A stretch of DNA of 8,010 nt from CAZEDL01 sp964585245 (GCA_964585245.1 CAZPCV010000045.1:1-8010); one strand, 5' to 3'. Shown: positions 1-6,296, counted from the first letter of the stretch. The notes: generated from the sequence alone by a model not told the origin. Made by a program: numbers and translations.

Positions 1-2112
1 CGTGTGTTCATTGCCGCCATTATACCAATCGATCGGCATCCAATAATCAATTTTACTTCTGTCCCAGCTATACCCCTTATCTGTATGCATCAGATACGCT
101 AAGAAATACCAGCTCGATCCGGCCCAGTTTGGCATGGTATCGGTTTCGCGCTTAGCTGCTCCGCCGCAGCGCGGACAGGTGGTATTGACCCAATCGGTCA
201 TAGCTGCGAGCGGTGATTCGCCTGTGTCGGTGGGTTCGTATTTTTTCACCTGCGGGAGTTTGAGTGGGAGCTGATCTTCGGGTACAGGAATCCAGCCGGA
301 ATTCAATCGCTCGCCTTCACCTTGTTCTTTGTTCCTTGTTCCTTGTTCCTTGCACTGCATACAATATACCAACGGAATCGGTTCACCCCAATAACGTTGG
401 CGCGAGAACACCCAATCGCGGAGTTTGAAATTTATTTTTCTTTTTCCAACCCCTTTTTCTTCGAGCCAGGCGATTAATTTTTCTTTAGCCTGCGCACTTG
501 ATAAAGTATTCAAAAAATCAGAATTAATAGCGGTGCCTTCACCCGTAAAACACCGTTCCTGCTCATTAAAAGCACGCTTAATAAATTCTTCTTCACCATA
601 ACTTTCCGGATTACTGGCAAATTTAACCAACGCTTCCCCTACCGTCATCCAACTTTGGATGTAAACACCTCTATCTTCGGCGCTTAACTCTTTTACTTCC
701 TCATCTAACAACTCAATTAAATAACCTTGAATAAACCTGTGCCGAAAAACTTTTTTACATGCCGCGTAATAATTAGCTTCTAACTGACCAAGATATTCAC
801 CGATTACAAAATGTTGGTATCCAGTTTCTTCTTTGACTTCTCTTTCTAGGGCCTGCTTGGCATTTTCATTTTCTTCATAACCACCAGCTGGTAAACGATA
901 TAATTTATTTACTGTATCATAAAGAACCAACACTTTTTTATCCTTGATAATAACTCCGGCGACTCCATCTCTCCTAGTTGCGTCCGGACGACGTTCACCC
1001 ACTTTTTTAACCAAGACTTCTTTCAATAACAATCCATACTTTTTCGCAAACTCTAAGTCACGCTCATCATGTGCCGGCACGGCCATGATGGCACCGGTGC
1101 CTACTTCACCTAACACATAATTCGTAATCCAAACCGGTAACTCTTGGCCAGTAACCGGATTCAGTGCGGTCACGCCAGACACTACGCCGGTTTTTTCTTT
1201 CTCCTCGCGCGAACTAGCCGCCCGCGCGCGTTCTTGCAAACTGGTATCAATATATTTTTTTACCTCGCTACTTCCCTGCCAACCTAGATCCAGCCATTTT
1301 TTGGCCAGCTCGGGTGATACCGCCAAAAAGGTCGCGCCAAAAATCGTATCGGGGCGCGTGGTAAATACGGTCACGCTATGTTTACCTGGCTCTTGCCCGG
1401 GTACATTGAGTTTAAAAATAATTTCCGCGCCTTCGCTTTTACCGATCCAGTTTTCCTGCTGGGCTTTGGCTTCGGGAATATAATTTACTTGTTGTAACCC
1501 GGACAACAACTGTTCGGCATATTTCGTGATCGCGAGCATCCACTGTTCTTTGTCGCGTTTTTCCACTGGCCCGCCACAACGATCACACACACCCCCGGCG
1601 GCTTCTTCGTTGGCCAGGCCGATCTTGTCTTTGGGGCACCAGTTAATTGGTTGGCTCGTTTTGTAGGCGAGCCCGGCTTTATAGAATTGTAAAAAAATCC
1701 ATTGGGTCCAACGGAAATATTCGGGGTCGGTAGTATCGACGACTCGCTCCCAATCAAAACTGTAGCCGAGGCTCTTGAGCTGACGGGTAAAAGTGGCGAT
1801 ATTTTCGGCTGTCACTTCGGCCGGAGGACGGCCGGTTTTGATGGCGTAATTTTCGGTGGGGAGACCAAAGGCATCGAAACCGATCGGAAACAAAACATTA
1901 TAACCTTCCATGCGTTTTTTGCGGGAAATTACGTCCATGGCGGTGTAGGGGCGCGGATGCCCTACGTGCAGACCAGCACCAGACGGGTACGGAAACTCCA
2001 CCAGGCTATAAAATTTCTGCTTAGTTTTATCTTCGGTAACGTGGAAAGTATGATTTTCTTCCCAGTATTTTTGCCATTTGGGCTCGATTTGTTTGGGGTC
2101 GTATTTATGCAT
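1..2112 (-). CDS. leuS: Leucyl-tRNA synthetase with inserted Nudix domain, 3' end outside window
   Basis: Charges tRNA-Leu with leucine in the cytoplasm; class I aminoacyl-tRNA synthetase. The frame is open for 704 codons from the ATG at 2112 to the left edge, so the C-terminus, including the KMSKS loop and anticodon-binding domain, is not visible. Seen in order: the HIGH-type signature HVGH (residues 49-52); zinc-type cysteines C159, C176 and C179; the editing-domain motifs TTRPDTIFG (251-259) and GTGAIMAVPAHDERD (338-352); a Nudix insert (about 364-520); the catalytic core resuming with RDWVFSRQRYWG (565-576); CMQC (584-587); CPRC (646-649); and DTMPNWAGSSWYF. The start gives the usual N-terminus (MHKYDPKQIEPKWQKYWEEN). 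There is no Shine-Dalgarno site upstream, but a promoter lies about 30-60 nt before it. Two oddities are annotated separately: the Nudix domain, and a heptamer-repeat insertion at residues 588-605 between CMQC and the family-typical WIPVPEDQLP. The family assignment is secure. Confidence 0.97.
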   Translation of the reverse strand, partial: MHKYDPKQIEPKWQKYWEENHTFHVTEDKTKQKFYSLVEFPYPSGAGLHVGHPRPYTAMDVISRKKRMEGYNVLFPIGFDAFGLPTENYAIKTGRPPAEVTAENIATFTRQLKSLGYSFDWERVVDTTDPEYFRWTQWIFLQFYKAGLAYKTSQPINWCPKDKIGLANEEAAGGVCDRCGGPVEKRDKEQWMLAITKYAEQLLSGLQQVNYIPEAKAQQENWIGKSEGAEIIFKLNVPGQEPGKHSVTVFTTRPDTIFGATFLAVSPELAKKWLDLGWQGSSEVKKYIDTSLQERARAASSREEKEKTGVVSGVTALNPVTGQELPVWITNYVLGEVGTGAIMAVPAHDERDLEFAKKYGLLLKEVLVKKVGERRPDATRRDGVAGVIIKDKKVLVLYDTVNKLYRLPAGGYEENENAKQALEREVKEETGYQHFVIGEYLGQLEANYYAACKKVFRHRFIQGYLIELLDEEVKELSAEDRGVYIQSWMTVGEALVKFASNPESYGEEEFIKRAFNEQERCFTGEGTAINSDFLNTLSSAQAKEKLIAWLEEKGVGKRKINFKLRDWVFSRQRYWGEPIPLVYCMQCKEQGTRNKEQGEGERLNSGWIPVPEDQLPLKLPQVKKYEPTDTGESPLAAMTDWVNTTCPRCGGAAKRETDTMPNWAGSSWYFLAYLMHTDKGYSWDRSKIDYWMPIDWYNGGNEHT
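321..352 (-). repeat. Tandem heptamer array inside leuS
   Basis: On the plus strand the unit CTTGTTC is repeated about 4.6 times (one copy reads TTTGTTC); on the coding strand it is GAACAAG. It encodes the low-complexity segment KEQGTRNKEQG of LeuRS, since each heptamer falls in a different frame and the peptide recurs every 21 nt. With a few flanking residues (GEGERLNS) it makes an insertion of about 17 residues between CMQC and WIPVPEDQLP, where family members normally have one or two residues. The length keeps the frame open. It resembles a dispersed intergenic short tandem repeat that has landed in a coding region. Confidence 0.85.
550..1020 (-). other. Nudix hydrolase domain inserted in the LeuRS CP1 editing domain
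   Basis: Residues about 364-520 of LeuRS have no counterpart in ordinary LeuRS, where the segment after HDERD..FA.KYG runs quickly into a G..INS segment and then to RDW. Here the extra segment contains a full Nudix box, G-x5-E-x7-REV-x-EE-x-G-Y, at residues 410-432 (bases 817-885). It is preceded by hydrophobic strands (VAGVIIKDKKVLVLY, then LYRLPAGG), as in Nudix folds. All metal-binding glutamates of the box are present, so the domain looks catalytically competent. The length, about 155 residues, fits a whole domain. Counted lines across about 421-960 are roughly 28-40% GC, against 50-57% in the LeuRS lines counted elsewhere, which points to a later insertion. The reading frame is unbroken on both sides. 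The substrate cannot be read from the sequence. Confidence 0.9.
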
Positions 2113-2148
2113 ATGCAACGTACTGTACTAAAAACGCGATTTCTTAGC

Positions 2149-2176
2149 AATATAAGGACTAATACCAGCTTGACAA
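2149..2176 (-). promoter_or_regulatory. Predicted leuS promoter
   Basis: Read on the minus strand there is TTGTCA (bases 2176-2171) followed after 16 nt by TATATT (2154-2149). This matches the -35 and -10 boxes of a housekeeping sigma factor with one or two mismatches. It would start transcription near 2142 and give a leader of about 30 nt before the leuS ATG. Its -35 box lies on the same bases as the -35 box of the plus-strand promoter. Prediction only. Confidence 0.6.
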
Positions 2177-2198
2177 AAGTACATTATTTTTATATACT
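2170..2198 (+). promoter_or_regulatory. Consensus sigma-70-type promoter of the plus-strand small gene
   Basis: TTGACA (2170-2175, perfect consensus) and TATACT (2193-2198, one mismatch to TATAAT) are separated by the optimal 17 nt. Transcription would start near 2205, leaving a leader of about 65 nt before the ATG at 2271. It is the best promoter match noticed in the window and is directed at the small ORF. Confidence 0.8.
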
Positions 2199-2258
2199 GA
2201 TTTGTTAAATTGGCTGAAATTAGTCAAAAACTAGTTATTGATTATTTTTAACCCGTTC

Positions 2259-2266
2259 AAAGGAGG
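2259..2266 (+). promoter_or_regulatory. Strong Shine-Dalgarno site
   Basis: AAAGGAGG lies 4 nt before the ATG at 2271. It decides the start of the 44-residue ORF. It stands out because none of the visible starts of leuS, mutM, gdhA, the DUF4349 gene, trxA or the S23 gene has a comparable site. Confidence 0.85.
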
Positions 2267-2270
2267 AAAC

Positions 2271-2405
2271 ATGACTGCCGAAGAGGTTGCTCTGCTCGCA
2301 TCTATGGGCACAGGAATAATCGGTTTGATCTACGTATTAGAGCTTGTAGGCTCTTGGATCGGAGCCGGTTTGGTGTGGTTCGACACCCGGCCACGCCCCC
2401 GCTAG
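2271..2405 (+). CDS. Small predicted single-pass membrane peptide, 44 residues
   Basis: I do not recognise a family. The ORF starts at an ATG 4 nt after a strong Shine-Dalgarno site, has a consensus promoter 70-100 bp upstream and ends 29 bp before a perfect intrinsic terminator, so it is a self-contained monocistronic unit of about 280 nt. The peptide begins MTAEEVALLASMGTG, then has a hydrophobic stretch at about residues 7-36 (rich in Leu, Ile, Gly, Val and Trp), and ends in an arginine/proline tail, DTRPRPR. That pattern fits one transmembrane helix with a positive, probably cytoplasmic C-terminus. It is the only plus-strand gene in a minus-strand region. A hairpin can form within its 3' part (GCCGG at 2364-2368 with CCGGC at 2387-2391, plus GTGT/ACAC). 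A structured small RNA is therefore an alternative, but the Shine-Dalgarno site argues for translation. Confidence 0.7.
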   Translation: MTAEEVALLASMGTGIIGLIYVLELVGSWIGAGLVWFDTRPRPR

Positions 2406-2434
2406 AGCGTCAGGGAATTCGCCCCACTTCGGCC

Positions 2435-2485
2435 AATCCCTTATTACTTTCTATTCCCCAGAAAGTAATAAGGGATTTTTTATTT
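2435..2485 (+). terminator. Intrinsic terminator of the small plus-strand gene
   Basis: An 18-bp perfect stem pairs 2435-2452 with 2460-2477 across a 7-nt loop (ATTCCCC) and runs directly into TTTTTTATTT. On the minus strand the stem is followed by GGCCGAAG, not a T run, so it works only in the plus direction. Its T tract overlaps the stop codon of the minus-strand phosphatase remnant (2480-2482). Confidence 0.92.
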
Positions 2486-2608
2486 AAACAATTCTAACAC
2501 CTGCGGATGCAGAATCTTATTCGCCATCACCAAATCCCGTTTCCCACGTACCCAGGGGTGTCCTTTACTATCTGTCACCACCACCCCCGCTTCGGCGCAA
2601 ATCAATAA
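2480..2608 (-). pseudogene. 3' remnant of an inositol-monophosphatase-family gene
   Basis: About 42 codons survive, ending at a TAA at 2480-2482. The peptide contains ICAEAGVVVTDSKGHPW, then GKRDLVMANKILHPQVLELF. This matches the C-terminal part of the inositol monophosphatase/FBPase-like family, where an EAGG.VTD..G strand is followed by an 'aN..lH..ll' ending. The metal-binding motifs (DPLDGT and the upstream glutamate) are absent, and an in-frame TAA at 2615-2617 closes the frame, with no ATG and no Shine-Dalgarno site. The fragment therefore cannot make a working enzyme. It lies 32 bp after the mutM stop and is cut off abruptly. A deletion joining mutM to the end of the old gene would explain this. 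The assignment rests on a short stretch but a distinctive one. Confidence 0.75.
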
Positions 2609-2640
2609 TATTTTTTAGAAAATCCTACATACAGTAAAAA

Positions 2641-3510
2641 CTATTTTTGGCACGTAGTACAAAAATGCGTTCCCCGCCCGGCTGCCTTAATTTTTTTGAT
2701 ACTATCAACACGACAGGTGAGGCATTTTTCACCGGAGCGTTCGTAGACTTTTAACAAACGACTAAAATTTCCCTTGTTGCCATCGCTGTCGACATAATTA
2801 TTAAACGTCGTACCGCGAAATTCGATGGCTTTTTTGATTATTTTTTCTGTGGTCGTAAATAACTTTTTTATTTCTGCGTGTGTGAGCGTAGAGATGCGCC
2901 GTGTCGGCAGAATTCCGGCGGCGTGGCAAATTTCATCGGCGTAAATATTGCCGATACCGGCTATAACCTGCTGATTTAGCAACAGGGCTTTCAATAGTGT
3001 TTTTCTCTTTTTAAATAGAGCCGAGAATTTTTCAAAGGTAAACCCCTCTGTCAGAGGCTCTATTCCAAAAGCCTCTACTACCTTTTCTTTGGCTACTCTA
3101 TCAACCAGTTTAACGTACCCGAACCGCCGCATATCATTGAAAAAAAGTTTACCTTCATTTTCAAAAGACAGGATAACCAGCGTATGTTTATCCGGCAGCT
3201 CGGTAGACAGTGTAGTAAAACTATGGCCTCCACCGATTGTTTTGCCTTTCTGGGTATAAATCAACTGCCCGGTCATCTTCAAATGAACGAGCAGGAAATA
3301 ATCAGATTGTCCAATTTCGATAATCAATAATTTTCCTACCCGTCCGACTTCGGCAATCTTTTTTCCCGGCAAAAAACGAGCCAGCTTCTGACGCGCCGCC
3401 TGACCACCTGCTACTTTATCCGAATTGAGAGTAGCACCCATAATCGTACAACCAATAATTTTGCGCCGCAAATCCTGGCGGATTGTTTCTACTTCGGGCA
3501 GCTCGGGCAT
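2641..3510 (-). CDS. mutM: Formamidopyrimidine-DNA glycosylase (Fpg/MutM)
   Basis: Bifunctional base-excision-repair enzyme that removes 8-oxoguanine and formamidopyrimidines and cuts the abasic strand. The 289-residue length is slightly above the usual 270-275. Seen: the obligatory MPELPEVET N-terminus (Pro2 is the catalytic nucleophile and Glu3 the general acid after Met removal); K60 in GRVGKLL; M79 in HLKMTG and R128/F130 in MRRFG, equivalent to the lesion-probing triad; the helix-two-turn-helix with GIGNIYADE (185-193); and a C-terminal zinc finger with C263, C266, C284 and C287, including GRGTHFC. The ATG is fixed by the N-terminal motif. There is no Shine-Dalgarno site, and an inverted repeat array ends 8 bp upstream, where a ribosome-binding site would otherwise lie. 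All key residues are present, so the enzyme should be active. Confidence 0.98.
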   Translation of the reverse strand: MPELPEVETIRQDLRRKIIGCTIMGATLNSDKVAGGQAARQKLARFLPGKKIAEVGRVGKLLIIEIGQSDYFLLVHLKMTGQLIYTQKGKTIGGGHSFTTLSTELPDKHTLVILSFENEGKLFFNDMRRFGYVKLVDRVAKEKVVEAFGIEPLTEGFTFEKFSALFKKRKTLLKALLLNQQVIAGIGNIYADEICHAAGILPTRRISTLTHAEIKKLFTTTEKIIKKAIEFRGTTFNNYVDSDGNKGNFSRLLKVYERSGEKCLTCRVDSIKKIKAAGRGTHFCTTCQK

Positions 3511-3518
3511 ATATTGTT

Positions 3519-3598
3519 AGCAATAGGCGATAAAGCAATAAGCGCTAAGGCAAAGATGATCGTGCGACTTAGCGCTCTACTGCTTATCGCTTAGTGCT
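3519..3598. repeat. Inverted pair of heptamer arrays between gdhA and mutM
   Basis: Two 31-bp arms (3519-3549 and 3568-3598) are imperfect inverted copies across an 18-nt centre. Each arm is itself a tandem array of about four 7-8-bp units: on the plus strand the left arm reads AGCAATA, GGCGATA, AAGCAATA, AGCGCTA, and the right arm, read on the minus strand, reads AGCACTA, AGCGATA, AGCAGTA, GAGCGCTA. Both end in GCGCTAAG next to the centre. As RNA it would form a long stem. No T run follows in the direction of transcription, so it is not a standard terminator. It fills most of the 103-bp gap between the two genes. Confidence 0.85.
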
Positions 3599-3613
3599 GG
3601 AAGGTCATTTAAA

Positions 3614-4888
3614 TCAACCTCGATCTTTCATCGCTGTCGCAATCCGCTCAATCGCGAGCACAAACGCAGCAGTACGTAAATCAATACTATACTTTTCTTT
3701 GATACTCCAAATGGCGTCAAAGGCATTCACCATTATCGGCTCCAACTTCTGCAAGACTTCGCTTTCGGTCCAGTAGTAATTGCTGGCATTTTGTACCTGT
3801 TCAAAATATGACACGGTCACACCACCAGCATTAGTAAGAATATCAGGCACTATCGTAACGCCTTTTTTAAACAAAATTTCATCAGCCTCTGGGGTGGTAG
3901 GGCCGTTCGCCAGCTCGGCAATAATTTTGGCTTTGATGCGATCTGCATTCGCGGCCGTAATCTGATTTTCTAGAGCCGCCGGAATGAGAATATCAACCTC
4001 TAATTCAAGCAACTCCTCGTTCGTAATGGCGCGACACGGGCCGTCGGTTTTAATTTGTTCGAGCGTACACACACTGCCCCCGCAATAACAGCCCAGCATA
4101 CCACCGCTCTTTTTGATTTCTTCGGCTTTGGCTGGATCAATACCATCTTCATTATAGACACCACCCTGCGAATCACTGATAGCTACAATTTTATAGCCTT
4201 CGGCATGTAAAATTTTGGCCGCATACGAACCGGCATTGCCAAACCCCTGGATAGCCACGGTAGTTTTTTGCGGGTTTAATTTCAATCGTTTGGCCAACGC
4301 TTTGATAACATACACGCCACCTTGCGCGGTAGAAAATCCGCGTCCGGCCGAGCCGCCGAGCGATAAAGGCTTACCGGTAATCATGCCTGGCGCTTTGTGC
4401 CCAGTGAGCGTTTCGTATTCGTCGAGCATCCAGGCCATAATCTGTGGCGTGGTATACACGTCCGGCGCCGGAATATCCTGATCAGGCCCCAGATATTTAT
4501 AGAGCGCCCGGATATACGCGCGACTCAGGCGTTCGAGTTCGCCCGTAGATAATTCTTTGGGATTAACAATGATACCACCTTTTCCCCCGCCGAGCGGGAT
4601 TCCCACCACCGCGCATTTTACCGCCATCCAAAATGACAGCGCTTTCACTTCGTCTTCGGTAACATTCTGATGATAGCGAATACCGCCTTTATACGGCCCG
4701 CGGGCGCTATTGTATTGGCTACGAAACGCCGTGAATACTTTCGTTTCGCCATTATCAAGGCGCAGCGGCAGCGAGACCGTGAGCAATCGTTCCGGCTGTT
4801 CCAGGCGAGCATGGATCGCTGCCGGCAAATGCAAGATATCAGCGGCTTTGTGCAGCTGGGTTAACGCATTTTGAAAAGGAGAAGGCAT
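3614..4888 (-). CDS. gdhA: Glu/Leu/Phe/Val dehydrogenase family, probable glutamate dehydrogenase
   Basis: Oxidative deamination of glutamate (or reductive amination of 2-oxoglutarate) with NAD(P). It has 424 residues, normal for hexameric bacterial/archaeal-type GDH. Numbering is from the ATG at 4888; an in-frame TTG four codons upstream (4900) is possible, but neither start has a Shine-Dalgarno site. Seen: RGPYKGGIRYH in the substrate domain; K91 (MAVKCAVVGIPLGGG) and K103 (GGGKGGI) for substrate binding and catalysis; the catalytic Asp D143 in PAPDVYT; the Rossmann glycine motif GFGNAG (215-220); D239 at the end of the second strand, which favours NAD over NADP; and IPAALENQIT, LANGPTTPEAD and DILTNAGGVTVSYFEQVQN. 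An unusual cysteine cluster, GCYCGGSVC (C267, C269, C274) with C285, sits in the coenzyme domain. Substrate specificity within the family is not proven; glutamate is the default. Confidence 0.95.
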   Translation of the reverse strand: MPSPFQNALTQLHKAADILHLPAAIHARLEQPERLLTVSLPLRLDNGETKVFTAFRSQYNSARGPYKGGIRYHQNVTEDEVKALSFWMAVKCAVVGIPLGGGKGGIIVNPKELSTGELERLSRAYIRALYKYLGPDQDIPAPDVYTTPQIMAWMLDEYETLTGHKAPGMITGKPLSLGGSAGRGFSTAQGGVYVIKALAKRLKLNPQKTTVAIQGFGNAGSYAAKILHAEGYKIVAISDSQGGVYNEDGIDPAKAEEIKKSGGMLGCYCGGSVCTLEQIKTDGPCRAITNEELLELEVDILIPAALENQITAANADRIKAKIIAELANGPTTPEADEILFKKGVTIVPDILTNAGGVTVSYFEQVQNASNYYWTESEVLQKLEPIMVNAFDAIWSIKEKYSIDLRTAAFVLAIERIATAMKDRG

Positions 4889-4996
4889 AACAAAAGACAA
4901 TTAAAGGTATTAACCAATAACGTAAACACAACAGAAGAACCCCCTCTTTAAAGTTTCTGTTCTAATCAAAGAAGTAAGACGAGATTTCAGGACCGA

Positions 4997-5962
4997 CTAT
5001 CGGAACATCCACCGAATTAAACGAGTCAATCCCCACAACACCAGAAGTATCGGCCCCCATACCGGGATAAAGATGACGATCCAAATGACTGTATTCACCG
5101 CTACCTGTCCGGCGGCGATCAGCGCGCGCAGAGCGGCTTTCAGTACGACTTTCGGCTGCCAGCGCTCAGACGGATCTGGTGTCACGGGTAATTCCGAAGG
5201 ATCAGCCGAGATGTATACCGTAAGAGTAGAAAAACTGGAACTTTGTTGCAAGTATTTCACTTGCGCTTGCATCGATTCAATTTCCGAGCGGACGCTGGTG
5301 AGTTCACGTTGTACGCTTAATATATCGGTAATACTTCCAGAACGCTTCATAAGCTCGAGAAGCTGCGACTCGCTTGCTTGCATATTTTTCAAGCGCGCAC
5401 TGATGTCCACGTATTCGCGCGTGACATCCTGTCCAGACGTCGTTTCGCTCACGACGGTGCCGTAATATTTGATTTCCGTGAGCGTCGCTTCAAATTTATC
5501 GGCTGGAACTTTGATCGTGACGGTGCCAAATAAGTCGTTCCCCCGTTTTTCGAGACTGCTGTTTATCACTGCCCCGCCGTGCGCGGTAGCATACGTGGCC
5601 ACAGCCCCAGAGGCCCAACGGACATCTTTGGCTTGCAGCGAGAGCGTGCCGGTTTTCACAAGCAGCCGCTGATTGGCAGGCACTTCCATTGCACCGCCCA
5701 TGCCTGGCATCGGGGAAGGAGCGATCATTTTTGCATCATACTCATCGACATCTCTAGCCACCAGAGGAATTCCAGCCGAAGCCGATCGATCGCTCATACC
5801 TGTAGCTACCATCATTTCCGGAGCAACCATGGACACCGCAGCGTTTGAGCCATAACTCTTTACCATTTTGAAACTAAATACCATGAAAGCGATTGTTCCA
5901 AAAAATCCCAACGCTATCACGCCTAAAACTACCGCCAGTATTTTGCGCGTGGTTGTAGTCAT
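4997..5962 (-). CDS. DUF4349-family membrane protein
   Basis: Role unknown; the DUF4349 family is found in bacterial envelopes. The 321-residue protein has a short positive N-terminus and a first membrane helix at about residues 8-31. A flexible Met/Ala/Pro-rich linker (about 35-95) follows, then an extracytoplasmic domain at about 97-265 with the family pattern (a LLVKTGTLSL strand, GTVTIKVPADKFEATL, a G.VVSETTSGQDVTREYVDI segment). A predicted coiled coil spans about 185-240 (ISARLKNMQASESQLLELM onwards), then SFSTLTVYI. A second membrane helix (about 289-312) ends in a basic tail. The ATG lies 4 nt after the trxA stop, so the two are probably cotranscribed and translationally coupled; there is no Shine-Dalgarno site. 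Whether thioredoxin and this protein act together is unknown. The protein has no cysteines, so it is not an obvious thioredoxin client. Confidence 0.88.
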   Translation of the reverse strand: MTTTTRKILAVVLGVIALGFFGTIAFMVFSFKMVKSYGSNAAVSMVAPEMMVATGMSDRSASAGIPLVARDVDEYDAKMIAPSPMPGMGGAMEVPANQRLLVKTGTLSLQAKDVRWASGAVATYATAHGGAVINSSLEKRGNDLFGTVTIKVPADKFEATLTEIKYYGTVVSETTSGQDVTREYVDISARLKNMQASESQLLELMKRSGSITDILSVQRELTSVRSEIESMQAQVKYLQQSSSFSTLTVYISADPSELPVTPDPSERWQPKVVLKAALRALIAAGQVAVNTVIWIVIFIPVWGPILLVLWGLTRLIRWMFR

Positions 5963-5966
5963 AGAG

Positions 5967-6287
5967 TTAAATGTGCTTATTAATTAATTCCTGCAATTTT
6001 TCTTTTTGAACACCACCTACTACCTGGTCTACGGCCGCGCCGTTTTTGAAGATGATAAACGTGGGGATGCTCAGCACATTGTACTGGCCGGCTGAATCGG
6101 GATTTTCATCCACGTTGCATTTGCCGATTTTGATATTTTTTCCTTCGTATTCGTGTGCCAACGTTTCTACGATCGGGCCCATCATTTTGCACGGCCCGCA
6201 CCAGGGTGCCCAAAAATCTACCAAAACCGGCATAGTTGAGTTAAGAACTTCCTCACTGAAGTTGGCATCGGTGATAGTGTATTCCAT
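5967..6287 (-). CDS. trxA: Thioredoxin
   Basis: Small cytoplasmic disulfide reductase. 106 residues from the ATG at 6287, the standard length. Seen: VLVDFWAPWCGPCK with the WCGPC active site (residues 29-33); the aspartate in the VDFWA strand; the cis-proline in SIPTF (P75); and the NVDENPD and GG segments of the thioredoxin fold. The frame extends upstream to another ATG at 6299 and one at 6323, but those extra residues are encoded by the octamer repeat array, so the family-typical start MEYTITDANF is preferred. There is no Shine-Dalgarno site. The next gene starts 4 nt after its stop. Insertion of the S23 cassette has replaced whatever leader once separated it from infB. Confidence 0.96.
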   Translation of the reverse strand: MEYTITDANFSEEVLNSTMPVLVDFWAPWCGPCKMMGPIVETLAHEYEGKNIKIGKCNVDENPDSAGQYNVLSIPTFIIFKNGAAVDQVVGGVQKEKLQELINKHI

Positions 6288-6296
6288 ATGATTTTT

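Noticed and set aside
1..2112. leuS as a split or frameshifted gene because of the two insertions
   Set aside because: Codon-by-codon reading on the minus strand shows no stop from 2112 to the left edge and the family motifs stay in one frame, so both insertions are in frame.
1702..2208. Plus-strand open frame of 168 codons
   Set aside because: It lies antisense to the unmistakable N-terminal coding region of leuS (HVGH, zinc cysteines) and the translation resembles no protein.
2364..2391. GGTTCGA-containing hairpin resembling a tRNA or tmRNA T-arm
   Set aside because: The stem does not place TTCGA in a seven-base loop closed by a five-base-pair stem, there is no matching acceptor or CCA end, and the bases are inside an ORF with its own Shine-Dalgarno site.
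3519..3598. CRISPR-type repeat array
   Set aside because: Units are 7-8 bp, contiguous without spacers and inverted; there are no cas genes in the window.
4930..4961. AACAGAA/TTCTGTT inverted repeat between gdhA and the DUF4349 gene as a terminator
   Set aside because: Only 7 bp with an 18-nt loop and no T run on the minus strand; not better than chance.
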